A stretch of DNA of 64,000 nucleotides from Planctomycetota bacterium. GTDB lineage: Bacteria; Planctomycetota; Planctomycetia; Gemmatales; Gemmataceae. Under the pieces are notes generated by a model. It had not been told where the DNA came from. It ran no database searches and saw nothing but the letters and a program-made list of their open reading frames with translations. The DNA is taken from assembly GCA_016873225.1 (NCBI GenBank), contig VGXS01000002.1, forward strand, positions 186,001 to 250,000. The letters run 5' to 3'. The position numbers and the translations under genes were made by a program. Below, piece by piece: positions 22,868-31,583 of the stretch (position 1 is the stretch's first letter; each line of letters starts with the position of its first letter).

Positions 22868-25438
22868 ATGCGATTGATTCGCACGCTCACCCTCGTCGCC
22901 ACCATCGTCTGCAGCGCCACGCTGGTCGTGGCCCAGCAGGGCAAGGGAAAAAAGAAAAAGGAAGAGCCGTTTGTCGGGGGCAGGGAGATCACGGCGACGC
23001 CGGCGGAAAAGCTCAAGGTGAAGCCGGGCTTCGTGGCTGAATTGCTCTACTCGGTGCCCAAGGACAAGCAGGGGTCGTGGGTAAACCTGTGCGTGGATCC
23101 CAAGGGAAGGCTGATTGTTTCCGACCAGTACGGATCGCTTTACCGGGTGACTCCGGGCCAAGGCGCCGCCGACACCAAGGTGGAACCGGTTCCCGCGAAG
23201 ATTGGCGAGGCCCAAGGTTTGCTTTGGGCATTCGACGGCCTTTATGTGGTCGTGAACCGGGGCAAGGAATACCCGTCGGGCCTCTACAAGGTAACCGATT
23301 CCAACAACGACGATGTCCTCGACAAGGTCGAGTTGCTCCACCCCATAACCGGCGGCGCCGGTGAGCACGGCCCGCACGCCGTTTTGCTTACCCCGGACGG
23401 AAAATCGCTCGTGGTGGTCTGTGGCAACCAGACCAAAATGATGGAATACGACTCCACCCGGGTTCCGCCGCACTGGGGCGAGGACCACCTGCTTCCCCGA
23501 ATGCCCGACGGCCGCGGCTTCATGGCCGGGGTGCTCGGGCCGGGCGGCACCATTTATAAGGTGAGCCCCGACGGCAAGAACTGGGAAGTGCTGTGCACGG
23601 GTTTCCGCAACCAGTTCGATGCCGCCTTCAACAAACTGGGCGACCTCTTCACCTACGACGCCGACATGGAATGGGATGTGAACACCCCGTGGTACCGGCC
23701 GACACGCGTCTGCCAGGTGCTTTCGGGTGTTGATTACGGCTGGCGCAATGGCGCCGGCAAATGGCCGGCGCACTACCCCGACAGCATGGGCGCCGTGGTC
23801 AATGTCGGCCCCGGATCCCCCACGGGTGTCTGTTTCGGCCACGGGACCCGATTCCCCGCCAAGTATCAGGACGCCCTTTTCATCTGCGACTGGAGCTATG
23901 GCAAGCTCTACGCGACCCACCTGAAGGCCGATGGCGCCTCGTACACCGGCGAACTCGAGGAGTTTGTCAGCGGGTCTCCGCTCGCCCTGACGGATGTGAT
24001 CGTGCATCCGGCCGAGGGATGCCTGTACTTCACCGTCGGAGGCAGGCGCACCCAATCGGGACTTTACCGGGTGCGTTACATCGGAAACGAACCGACGGGC
24101 CCTTCCCCGGCCATGGCCTCGGGCGAACCAAGGGAAACCAGGTTGGCCCTTGAAAAGTTCCACGGGGTGAAGGATCCGGCCGCCATCGGTGCCGCATGGG
24201 GAAAGCTGGGCAGCGCGGACAGGGCCATCCGCAGCGCCGCGCGCATCGCCCTGGAGCACCAGGACGCGGCGTCCTGGAAGGACAAGGCCCTTGCCGAGAC
24301 GGACACCGACAAGGCGCTGGGAGCCCTTCTCGCCCTCGCGCGCGTCAGCGCGACCGACCCTGCCCACCTCAAGCCGGGCGCGCCCGAACCGGACGGCGGG
24401 ATGAAGCAAGCCATCCTGAAGGCGCTCGACCGCCTGCAGTCGAAGTGGGACTCGCTGACGGAGCGGCAGCAGGCCGACCTGCTGCGTGTTTACGCCATCG
24501 TGTTTGTCCGCATGGGCGGGCCGGAAGACGCCGCGCGCGCCGCGCTGGCCTCGGCGTTCGAGTCCCGCTTCCCCTCGGGCCGCAAGCTGGTCGACGGCGA
24601 CCTGGCCCAGTTGCTGGTGTTCCTGCAAGGGCCCAACGCCGCCAAGCGCGTCGTGCCGCTTTTGGCCTCCGCCCCGACTCAGGAAGAGCAAATGGACCTG
24701 GCCAAGTCGCTTCGGATGCTCAAGGCCGGCTGGACTCCCGAACTGCGGGACGCGCAGGTGGAATGGCTCGTGAAGGCACGCGGCTACCGGGGCGGAAACA
24801 GCTTCGGCGGCTTCCTCGACAACATCCAGCGCGACACGGTGGCCACCTTCACCGACGCCGAGAAGGCCAAATATGCCGCCAAGCTGGAGAAGCGTGATGT
24901 GGCCGCCATTCCGGCCGCGCCACCCCGGCCCCTCGTCAAGAAATATTTAATGGCCGACCTGGATGGCAAGCTCGCCCAGGGTCTCGCCGGTGGCCGGAAC
25001 TTCGAGCGCGGCCGGGTGCTGTTCGGACAAACCACATGCTTCTCATGCCACCGCTACGGCAACGAGGGCGGAGCGCAAGGCCCCGACCTCACCGGTGTGG
25101 CCGGGCGGTTTTCCCCCCGGGACCTTCTGGAATCGATCCTTGATCCGAGCAAGACCGTCTCCGACCAGTATCAGGCGGTCGTGATCGAAACCGACGACGG
25201 CAAGCTCACGACCGGAAGGATCGTGAACCTCAATGGCGACAACATGATGGTGATGACCAACATGCTGGAACCCAACAGCCTGACGCCCATCAACCGCCGG
25301 AAGATCGAATCGGTTCACCCCGCCAAGAACTCGATGATGCCCGCCGGCCTGATCGACTCCCTCAAGGAGGACGAGGTCATGGACTTGCTGGCTTACCTGT
25401 TGTCACGCGGGGATGCCAAGTCGCCGATGTTCAGGTAA
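22868..25438 (+). CDS. PVC-type heme c membrane-bound dehydrogenase
   Basis: 856-residue exported protein of the planctomycete/verrucomicrobial family. After a signal peptide and a Lys-rich linker comes a six-bladed beta-propeller resembling soluble quinoprotein glucose dehydrogenase/NHL folds (about 50-410), then a helical repeat region (about 430-690), then a cytochrome c domain with heme motif CFSCH (Cys724, Cys727, His728) and the usual C-terminal segment DLLESILDPSKTVSDQYQ. Likely oxidises a sugar or other organic substrate in the periplasm and passes electrons to heme; substrate unknown. The ATG at 22868 is chosen as start of the signal peptide. Confidence 0.92.
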   Translation: MRLIRTLTLVATIVCSATLVVAQQGKGKKKKEEPFVGGREITATPAEKLKVKPGFVAELLYSVPKDKQGSWVNLCVDPKGRLIVSDQYGSLYRVTPGQGAADTKVEPVPAKIGEAQGLLWAFDGLYVVVNRGKEYPSGLYKVTDSNNDDVLDKVELLHPITGGAGEHGPHAVLLTPDGKSLVVVCGNQTKMMEYDSTRVPPHWGEDHLLPRMPDGRGFMAGVLGPGGTIYKVSPDGKNWEVLCTGFRNQFDAAFNKLGDLFTYDADMEWDVNTPWYRPTRVCQVLSGVDYGWRNGAGKWPAHYPDSMGAVVNVGPGSPTGVCFGHGTRFPAKYQDALFICDWSYGKLYATHLKADGASYTGELEEFVSGSPLALTDVIVHPAEGCLYFTVGGRRTQSGLYRVRYIGNEPTGPSPAMASGEPRETRLALEKFHGVKDPAAIGAAWGKLGSADRAIRSAARIALEHQDAASWKDKALAETDTDKALGALLALARVSATDPAHLKPGAPEPDGGMKQAILKALDRLQSKWDSLTERQQADLLRVYAIVFVRMGGPEDAARAALASAFESRFPSGRKLVDGDLAQLLVFLQGPNAAKRVVPLLASAPTQEEQMDLAKSLRMLKAGWTPELRDAQVEWLVKARGYRGGNSFGGFLDNIQRDTVATFTDAEKAKYAAKLEKRDVAAIPAAPPRPLVKKYLMADLDGKLAQGLAGGRNFERGRVLFGQTTCFSCHRYGNEGGAQGPDLTGVAGRFSPRDLLESILDPSKTVSDQYQAVVIETDDGKLTTGRIVNLNGDNMMVMTNMLEPNSLTPINRRKIESVHPAKNSMMPAGLIDSLKEDEVMDLLAYLLSRGDAKSPMFR

Positions 25439-25569
25439 GCGGCAAAGTCCGACACCCGCAAAGCGTCACCTCAAGCTAATGAAGACGGCTCCAGAGCAAC
25501 CTTCAAATGGATGAGTTGAATTGTTGACGCTGACAGAACAAACACAAATGTTCGGTGAGTAAAACCAGT

Positions 25570-25662
25570 AGAGCTCCGAACGCAGTTGAAGGCGGAATGA
25601 GCGGGTTTGGATCCGGAATCGACCCGCTCACTCCGGCGCTACGCGCCTGCGTTCGGGGCTCT
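25570..25662. repeat. Long imperfect hairpin repeat
   Basis: The left arm AGAGCTCCGAACGCAG...GAATGAGCGGGT (25570-25606) is complementary to the right arm ACCCGCTCACTCC...CTGCGTTCGGGGCTCT (25622-25662) around a 15-bp spacer. The right arm recurs inverted at 31020-31059. It looks like a palindromic intergenic element. Confidence 0.7.
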
Positions 25663-25737
25663 TTCGTTTCCGTTATGGCTCCTGGTGTTGTTCCTTGATC
25701 GACTAGAGCCTCACTTCGCTGGGGGCTCCTAAAGCCA

Positions 25738-25967
25738 ACTTCAAATATCTGACCTGCCCAAGACCCCGGCACCCGCCATCATTCTGTTAGTCCTTTCATG
25801 TCGCTAGAGCGTCGAACGGCGCGAGTGACCTCTGAACTGGCGCCAGATTGTTGAATGTCCGCGAGGGCCCCTCACTTCGTTCAGGGCTCTTAAGCGATAA
25901 GCGGATCTCAATATGAAGGCCAAACAAAGGCTGACGATGCTTAGGAGCCCTGAACGAAGTGAGGGGC
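25738..25967 (+). repeat. 230-bp repeat element A with 23-bp inverted repeats
   Basis: Positions 25738-25879 match 31095-31236 at roughly nine bases in ten. GCCCCTCACTTCGTTCAGGGCTC (shown here only by position, 25867-25889) is a perfect 23-bp inverted repeat of 25945-25967. The 55 bp between the arms (25890-25944) match the corresponding 55 bp of element B (31247-31301) only when reverse-complemented. Confidence 0.8.
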
Positions 25968-26097
25968 GAACGGGCATGATTCGGAAATGACTTGAAGGAC
26001 ATGTGTTTCAAAAAATCCAATGAAATGAAGACGGCTATTAAGCTCACTTCAACTCGCTTTTTGCCTCGCTACAGCCCGATCATCGTGAATCACGGCA

Positions 26098-27555
26098 TCA
26101 AGGGCTCGTATTCCCCATCCACCATTTGAGCCACTTGGCCACGGCGGGGGTGAGGGCTGACCTCGCCGCGGCGTCGCCGGCGCGTGAAAGCGCCTGGCTG
26201 CGCGACGGGTAGGGCGTGATCCAGCCCGAGAGCCTCCGAAGCGGCCAGCGTTCCCGCAGGGCCAGGGCCATAGTTCCGATGAGTTCGCCGGCGCCCCTGC
26301 CATAGATGGAAGCGCCCGTCAGCAGACCTTTCTCGTCGGTCCAAACCTTGAGCCAACCGGGCCCGGAATCCTCCAACGCGTGGCGGTCGTTCGCCTGCAT
26401 GTCGATCCGGTGCAGCACCGGGCCGGGTTCTCCCACGCCCGCGACTTCCGGATCGGTCCAGGTGCACCAAGGCACCAGGTTGGGTTGCCAGGTGGAGCCC
26501 AGCAACAATCCGAACGGCCAAGGCTTGGCGACAAGCGCGTTGCGCACCGCCAGTCGCGCCATGGCATCGGACGCGTGTGTGAAGCGGGGCGCGCCGGCGA
26601 CAACATCGCCCGCGGCAAAAACCGATTCGTTCGTGGTGCGCAGGTAACCATCCACGCGAATGCCATCGCACCCGGGCACGGAAGAGCCGTCCGCCATCGT
26701 GGCGATTCCAGCGGCCTTGAGGTCCAGCCCGTCGAGGTTGGCCCGCCTGCCCGCGGCCAGCAGCAGCGTGTCGGCGAGAATCGGCCCGAAATCCGTGGCG
26801 GCGATCACCATGCCGCCGGCATCGCGCGCGATCGACCGCACCGCGATTCCAAGCCGCACGGTCACCCCGCATGCCGCGAGCGCCCCGGCCATGGCCTCGC
26901 CAGCCTCGGCGTCATCCCGGGGCAGCAGGCGCTCGCCATGGTGCGCCAGCGTGACGGGGCATCCCAGCCCGGCCAGCGCCTGCGACAATTCACACCCCAC
27001 CGGTCCGCCACCCAACACCAGCACGCGACCGGGATTTTCAGGGAGTTGCCAAATGGTGTCGGTCGTCAGGTAAGGAACGGAATCAAGGCCCGGAATGCCT
27101 GGAATGAACGGGCCGGATCCGGTGGCGATGATCGCCTTGCGGAATCTCACCTCATGGGCGCCCACCATCGCCGAGCCGGGACCCGTGAATCGCGTCCGGC
27201 CACCCAGCACATCGATGCCAATCGATTGGAATTTGCCGGCACTGTCGGCCTCGGACATCGCGGCCCGGCGCTCACGAACCTTTGATAACGCCTCCACGAC
27301 GCCCATGGCGGATCCATGCCGGCGGGCCAGGTGCAACAACGCTTTGGAAGGAACGCATCCCGAATGGAGGCAATCGCCTCCCAGCAACCGCTCCTCGGCC
27401 AGCACCACCCGGGCCCCCAAGCCGGCCGCTCCCACGGCCGCCACCAATCCGGCGGGTCCGGCCCCCACCACCAGCAGGTGGCAAGACGACGACCCCGCCC
27501 GTGCCGGCGGCGGAGAAGTCAGGCCGCGCCTTCGCGATTCCGCGTCTAGAGTCAC
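26098..27555 (-). CDS. FAD-dependent disulfide oxidoreductase, mercuric-reductase-like
   Basis: 485-residue class I pyridine nucleotide-disulfide oxidoreductase. The N-terminus binds FAD (VVGAGPAGLVAAVGAAGLGA) and carries the redox-active Cys pair in GGDCLHSGCVPSKALL. VLVLGGGPVGCELSQALA is the NAD(P)-binding motif. The C-terminal dimerisation domain lacks the His-Glu dyad of lipoamide dehydrogenase and mercuric reductase: the expected HPTxSE reads YPSRSQ. This fits the mercuric-reductase-like, membrane-associated subgroup rather than a lipoamide dehydrogenase; no lipoyl proteins or mer genes are near. The GTG start overlaps the upstream stop as GTGA. Confidence 0.88.
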   Translation of the reverse strand: MTLDAESRRRGLTSPPPARAGSSSCHLLVVGAGPAGLVAAVGAAGLGARVVLAEERLLGGDCLHSGCVPSKALLHLARRHGSAMGVVEALSKVRERRAAMSEADSAGKFQSIGIDVLGGRTRFTGPGSAMVGAHEVRFRKAIIATGSGPFIPGIPGLDSVPYLTTDTIWQLPENPGRVLVLGGGPVGCELSQALAGLGCPVTLAHHGERLLPRDDAEAGEAMAGALAACGVTVRLGIAVRSIARDAGGMVIAATDFGPILADTLLLAAGRRANLDGLDLKAAGIATMADGSSVPGCDGIRVDGYLRTTNESVFAAGDVVAGAPRFTHASDAMARLAVRNALVAKPWPFGLLLGSTWQPNLVPWCTWTDPEVAGVGEPGPVLHRIDMQANDRHALEDSGPGWLKVWTDEKGLLTGASIYGRGAGELIGTMALALRERWPLRRLSGWITPYPSRSQALSRAGDAAARSALTPAVAKWLKWWMGNTSP

Positions 27556-27815
27556 GGTATCAACAGTTCCAGCTTGAATCCGCGGTACCTAGCCTCCGTC
27601 ATGCTGACAATGGCCGAGGTCTTCAGGAAATAGACGGCCGTGGCGACCTTGATCGGCCGCCCTCCAAACGCCTCGTCCCCGGAAATGCTGTCGACCCGTT
27701 CGCCAGTTTCAGAATTGAGGCTGATCACATGGCCATCAAGCCCTTTGAGGCCAATGCCATCCCGCCGCGCCATGCCGGCGGGAACAATCGCGAAGCGCCC
27801 TGATGCCATGCCCAT
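27552..27815 (-). CDS. Small hypothetical protein coupled to the oxidoreductase
   Basis: 87-residue protein of unknown family with no signal or membrane segment and no Cys. Its stop overlaps the oxidoreductase GTG by 4 bp, so the two are translationally coupled. ATG 27815 is chosen because GGGAG lies 8 bp upstream; a TTG 24 bp earlier would add eight residues. The sequence alternates short strands (RFAIVPAGMA, KVATAVYFLK, GFKLELLIP) and may be a small beta-rich domain. Confidence 0.55.
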   Translation of the reverse strand: MGMASGRFAIVPAGMARRDGIGLKGLDGHVISLNSETGERVDSISGDEAFGGRPIKVATAVYFLKTSAIVSMTEARYRGFKLELLIP

Positions 27816-28174
27816 GCAATTCTCTCCCAACAGATTCAATTAAACAGTTTGGGGCGCGGGTGAATAAGGGGCAAGCCGTACGCCACCCGATCATCGACAT
27901 CCTTCAGGCGCATGCTGGGCCGCCATTATCTTGGCCACGCATGAAAATGATCCCGGGCGAGACAGGCTCACCGAAGGACAACCGCATGCGCCAAAGCCTT
28001 GTTCGGGTTCTCGCAAAAGAAATTCCCTTGATTCGGCCTGGTTGCGGCGAAGCTTCCATGGGATGAGGCAAGAAACGGCCATGGCCGCTCACGACAGGGC
28101 AAACACCATGATGCCATCCGTGAAATCAATACTGCCACCCACAGAAAAGAAGCCGTTTTGGTGATGTGAGAATC
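27816..28174. other. Intergenic region, no gene seen
   Basis: This 359-bp gap between two minus-strand genes shows no frame with coding-like codon use and no obvious repeat or hairpin. A run of eight G at 28181-28188 lies just inside the end of the next gene. Confidence 0.4.
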
Positions 28175-28663
28175 TTAAAGGGGGGGGCGCTGATTCAACC
28201 AAAGAACATATTGAACCGCGCCCATGAACATTCCCGCGCCAAGTCCCGCGGCCACTGATGCGATCACGGTGATGCCGATCGCCCTGATGCCTTCGTACCC
28301 GATTTGCGACCAGGTCAGCTTGGGCAAGAGCGGATTTTTTCGTCGCCTGAACCCGTTTTTGATTCTGGCCACGACCGTGCCGGTGACAAAAATCCCGATG
28401 AACATGAACAAGGCAAAACCGGACGAAAAGATGGTACCCACGACCAGGGAGATCAGTCCGAGGACAAACGATATTCCCAAAAAGCCTTCGGAAACCGGAT
28501 TCGGCTGCACGCCTGGGATGGGCGGCGCCTTGGGAATGTTGATGATGGGCGCGGGCGGTGCCGGAACCAGGAAGGTGGTGTGGCACTCGGGGCATTCGAG
28601 TTCGAGTTCAGGTTCCACCATGGCCAAAAGCGGATGCAGGCAGGCCGGACAGGGAAACGCCAT
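28175..28663 (-). CDS. Zinc-ribbon membrane protein
   Basis: 162-residue protein. It starts with a zinc-ribbon: CPAC (residues 5-8) and CPEC about 22 residues later, the MAFPCPACLHPLL pattern common at planctomycete N-termini. A Pro-rich linker (VPAPPAPIINIPKAPP) follows, then three predicted transmembrane helices. Function unknown; similar architectures are common and uncharacterised in this phylum. The upstream frame stays open to 28756, but the start chosen begins the zinc ribbon. Confidence 0.6.
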   Translation of the reverse strand: MAFPCPACLHPLLAMVEPELELECPECHTTFLVPAPPAPIINIPKAPPIPGVQPNPVSEGFLGISFVLGLISLVVGTIFSSGFALFMFIGIFVTGTVVARIKNGFRRRKNPLLPKLTWSQIGYEGIRAIGITVIASVAAGLGAGMFMGAVQYVLWLNQRPPL

Positions 28664-28780
28664 CCTCACGCGCCGGCGGGCCCGCCAAGGCCATGAGTCA
28701 AGCCAACCTCGCATTATTGCGGTGCCCGACATGGAGGCGAATCCTCCGTCAGCCATTGGCGAGGCGATCGGCGCGGTATG

Positions 28781-29185
28781 TCAGGCTTGGGCGGCTTTTT
28801 CGGCGGCCTCGCGCGCCTGACGCGCCTTGCGCGCCTGGATGAATGAATTCACGCAGAGGCCAACAAATACCGCGCTGATGACAACCGTCAGTTCCCCGGC
28901 CACCGCCGAGCGCTTCAGGGGGTCGAATCCGCCGCCGGCAATCTGCCGAATCAGCGGCATGAATCCGCCCACCACACCGAACAGGCCCACCATCGCCGCC
29001 AGGTGCATCACATGCTTGCGCAGCTTTTCATTGAAGGCCAGGGCCCCGCACAAAACGAGAATGGCGCCAAACGCCGCGGGGATCAAAGCCGTGACCGGAG
29101 CCTTTTCCAGTTCGGATGTGGCGTAGCCCGTGACTCCCACGGCGATCAACAGCACCCCGGAAATGATCGTCGGCCATGCCATCAT
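28781..29185 (-). CDS. Small integral membrane protein
   Basis: 134-residue protein with four predicted membrane helices (about 4-22, 34-54, 63-82 and 95-116) and a Lys/Arg/Ala-rich cytoplasmic tail (QARKARQAREAAEKAAQA). No family recognised. ATG 29185 follows GGGGGGAAA by five bases. It lies 117 bp upstream of the zinc-ribbon membrane protein on the same strand and both may be co-transcribed. Confidence 0.7.
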   Translation of the reverse strand: MMAWPTIISGVLLIAVGVTGYATSELEKAPVTALIPAAFGAILVLCGALAFNEKLRKHVMHLAAMVGLFGVVGGFMPLIRQIAGGGFDPLKRSAVAGELTVVISAVFVGLCVNSFIQARKARQAREAAEKAAQA

Positions 29186-29499
29186 TGCGATTTCCCCCCG
29201 TGTATCGTCTTCAGGCCCCAACGCGACCGCTCGAATGAACTCTCAGCATAGCCTGCCGGGGCCCGGCATGGGCCAAAATTTGCCTGGCGTATGCGCCGAG
29301 AGGTCCTATTGGGCCGCGATTCGGGAACGCGCTTGCGTCCTTTAACCTCAAGACCCTTGGCCTTATCGAATGCGACAGACAACGGATTGGCCAACGGGAG
29401 CGGGATCGATTTGCCTTCCCGATCGTGTAACGATCCTGAGGCGCGGCCGTTGTAAGGGTGGATTCCAAGCCCCCTTGGCCAAACTGATGGGAAGTTGAG
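29186..29499. other. Divergent intergenic region, no gene seen
   Basis: The 314 bp between the membrane protein (minus) and the ECF sigma factor (plus) presumably hold both promoters. I could not choose a convincing -35/-10 pair; ECF sigma genes are often autoregulated through non-consensus promoters. Confidence 0.35.
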
Positions 29500-30027
29500 T
29501 TGAACCCCTTGGATCCATGGGTGCGGGAAACCCTTCCCCGCGCCCTGGCATACGCCCGCGCCCTGTTGCGCGACCCCGTCACGGCGGAGGATGTCGTGCA
29601 AGACTGCTATTGCCGGCTCATCGAACGGAAAGACAGGTACGACCTTCCCCGTGACGGACTAAAAATCCTCATCCGGTCGGTGACCAACGCCTGCATCGAC
29701 CACAAGTCGCGCGAAAAAATGCTCTTGAGCCTCCATTCCGGAAATGAGGAAACACGCACCGATCCGGCGGATGAGGCAACCCCGGACCCGCATCAAGCCG
29801 TGGTTGGCCGTGAACTCGGGGAGCAAATCGAGAAGGCGATGGCAGGCCTCTCCGTGGGCCAACGCGCCGCGGTCCACCTCACATGCCTTGGATACACCCT
29901 GCCGGAAGTCGCTGAAATGACCGGAGTCACCCGGGTGAACGCGGGTGTGCTGCTCCATCGCGCCCGCAAGGCGCTCAGAAAGGAACTTGGCCCCTACCTG
30001 CTCGGAGTCGACCATGAAACCATCTGA
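29500..30027 (+). CDS. ECF-family RNA polymerase sigma factor
   Basis: 175-residue sigma factor with only regions 2 and 4. Region 2 includes AYARALLRDPVTAEDVVQDCYCRLIE; region 4 ends in the helix-turn-helix LPEVAEMTGVTRVNAGVLLHRARKALRKEL. Group 4 sigma factors direct RNA polymerase to a small regulon in response to envelope or other stress. The start is TTG with GGGAAG upstream; no ATG lies early in the frame. The stop falls 14 bp inside the next gene, so the two are coupled, the usual arrangement for a sigma factor and its anti-sigma partner. Confidence 0.92.
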   Translation: MNPLDPWVRETLPRALAYARALLRDPVTAEDVVQDCYCRLIERKDRYDLPRDGLKILIRSVTNACIDHKSREKMLLSLHSGNEETRTDPADEATPDPHQAVVGRELGEQIEKAMAGLSVGQRAAVHLTCLGYTLPEVAEMTGVTRVNAGVLLHRARKALRKELGPYLLGVDHETI

Positions 30028-30988
30028 AAACCTGCATGACGATCCAGTCCTGCGCGCGGTGGGCGAACACATCGCGCGAACAGAAAGGCATATTGATCCC
30101 GGTTCGCTTTCAGGGCGGATCCTGGCAAATTCAAAGGCAACGCACCGGTCGGATTGGTTTTTGAATCCGGGTGGAAGGATGGCCAGGTGGGGCCTGGGCC
30201 TGGGGATGGCGGGAATCGCGGCGACGATCCTGCTGGCTTTCCTGCTCGCCCCTTCAGCGGAGGCGCGCAGCGAGTCGGCGATACGGGAGGCGGCCGAGCA
30301 CTTCCGGCTGCCACTGGAGCGTTGTTATCTCGCGGAGGTTCGTCCTGAAGGCGAGGCGCCGGCTGACGACACCTTGCCGACGCGAAGCATGAAGGTCGTG
30401 GCGGCGGACAACCAATTCCGGGTGGAGTTGACGCGAGGCATCATTCGCTGGTCGTGGGGCAGGGAATCCGATGGAACGGTCTGGATCGCTTCGGGCCCGC
30501 ATCGAGGGCTGCGAATTGGCACCGACGAGCAAGGTCCGGGATTGTCGTGGATGGCGGAGCTATACAGCCTGCGCCCGGAAACGCTCCTCACGCAAATGCT
30601 TGGAAACTGCCGGTTGAGGGAAGACCCGCGGCAGGCGGCCAACCATCCGAGGGTCATTCACGCGGAACCGCGCCTGATGGCGCGCCATGCCTGGTTGCGT
30701 TCGGCGGATGTCGAGCTTGATGCGGAAACGAAGGCCGTCCGCAAGCTGACCTTGCGCAGGACCGGCAGGCGGGGAGACGGGATCGTGGTAGTCTCCTTCA
30801 CGCTCATCGAGTCCAGGCCCGTCGAGCACGCGAAATTCCGCCTCGAGGGGAACATTTCGGAGCCTTTCCAGATATTCGACAAGGACCACCACCCCGACAG
30901 GAGGCGCGAGATCCTCAGCCGCTGGCTCGGTCCGCAAGCCGAGCATTGGCTCAAGTCAAGCCCGGCGAAACATTCCCGCGGGGATTGA
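30014..30988 (+). CDS. Single-pass membrane protein, putative anti-sigma partner
   Basis: 324-residue protein with a soluble N-terminus of about 55 residues, one transmembrane helix (about 60-80, GLGLGMAGIAATILLAFLLA) and a 240-residue extracytoplasmic domain. No zinc-binding HxxxCxxC motif of ZAS anti-sigma factors is present. The 14-bp overlap with the ECF sigma gene argues for a regulatory or anti-sigma role, with the outer domain as sensor; the outer part has a beta-rich, LolA/RseB-like feel (VRLMKVVAADNQFRVELT-type strands), which is a guess. Confidence 0.65.
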   Translation: MKPSENLHDDPVLRAVGEHIARTERHIDPGSLSGRILANSKATHRSDWFLNPGGRMARWGLGLGMAGIAATILLAFLLAPSAEARSESAIREAAEHFRLPLERCYLAEVRPEGEAPADDTLPTRSMKVVAADNQFRVELTRGIIRWSWGRESDGTVWIASGPHRGLRIGTDEQGPGLSWMAELYSLRPETLLTQMLGNCRLREDPRQAANHPRVIHAEPRLMARHAWLRSADVELDAETKAVRKLTLRRTGRRGDGIVVVSFTLIESRPVEHAKFRLEGNISEPFQIFDKDHHPDRRREILSRWLGPQAEHWLKSSPAKHSRGD

Positions 30989-31019
30989 TCCGTGTCCTTC
31001 CATCAACTTGCCACCCATT

Positions 31020-31059
31020 GAGCCCCGAACGGAGGCGCGAAGCACCGGAGTGAGCGGGT
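31020..31059 (-). repeat. Second copy of the 25.6-kb hairpin arm
   Basis: GAGCCCCGAACGGAGGCGCG...CCGGAGTGAGCGGGT matches the reverse complement of 25622-25661 at about nine positions in ten. Only one arm is present here. Confidence 0.65.
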
Positions 31060-31094
31060 GATATTCAATACGGCCCACTCTGGCATTAGAACAA

Positions 31095-31324
31095 ACTTCA
31101 AATAACTGACCTGCACAAGACCCCAGCACCCGCCATTATTCTGTTAGCCCTTTCATGCCCCTGAAGCGTCGAACGGCGCGAGTGAACTCTGAACTGGCGC
31201 CAGATTGTTGAATGCCTGCGAGGGCCCCTCACTTCGCTGGGGGCTACTAAGCATCGTCAGCCTTTGTGTGGCCTTCATATTGAGATCCATTCATCGTTAA
31301 GGAGCCCTGAACGAAGTGAGGGGC
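31095..31324 (+). repeat. 230-bp repeat element B with inverted core
   Basis: Same length and flank orientation as element A (25738-25967). The left 142 bp align directly. The 55-bp core (31247-31301) aligns only in reverse complement, starting CTAAGCATCGTCAGCC. The left arm (31224-31246) has diverged from the right arm (31302-31324) at a few positions. Beyond 31324 the sequence GATCAAGGAACAACACCAGGAGCC is the inverse of 25679-25702. The rest of 30989-31583 has no gene. Confidence 0.8.
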
Positions 31325-31583
31325 GAGTCGATCAAGGAACAACACCAGGAGCCACAGCAGAAACAAAAGATCCCCATTGCGGGCTGAATTAATGGGGACA
31401 TATTAAAATAGACTTGATTTGCATTTTTACCGGGATTATCAATCCAACTCATCTATTTGAAGCCATATCTAGGCAACAGCGGAAGCATCAATCTGAACGA
31501 GCGCGAACCACTCGAAAGGGTGAAGCACCAAATCGGGGAGGATCGAAGTCCCAACTCATGGGATATTCCCGCGGGAAAACCCC

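Larger units (their letters stand above)
25478..26036. repeat. Repeat-rich block bounded by a 13-bp direct repeat
   Basis: The 659-bp gap between the dehydrogenase and the FAD oxidoreductase has no credible gene. AATGAAGACGGCT occurs at 25478-25490 and again at 26024-26036, bounding a block made almost entirely of palindromic repeats, several of which recur near 31.0-31.35 kb and one at 7.5 kb. A unit like CCTCACTTCGCTGGGGGCTCCT also occurs at about 25710-25731. The direct repeat might be a target-site duplication or part of the repeat itself. Confidence 0.55.

Noticed and set aside
22700-24691. 663-codon minus-strand open frame antisense to the DUF1080 and heme c dehydrogenase genes
   Set aside because: No domain or start signal, and the plus-strand genes are well supported.
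26098-27555. Calling the FAD oxidoreductase dihydrolipoyl dehydrogenase or mercuric reductase
   Set aside because: The His-Glu dyad is absent, there is no N-terminal heavy-metal domain, no C-terminal Cys pair, and no 2-oxoacid dehydrogenase or mer genes nearby.
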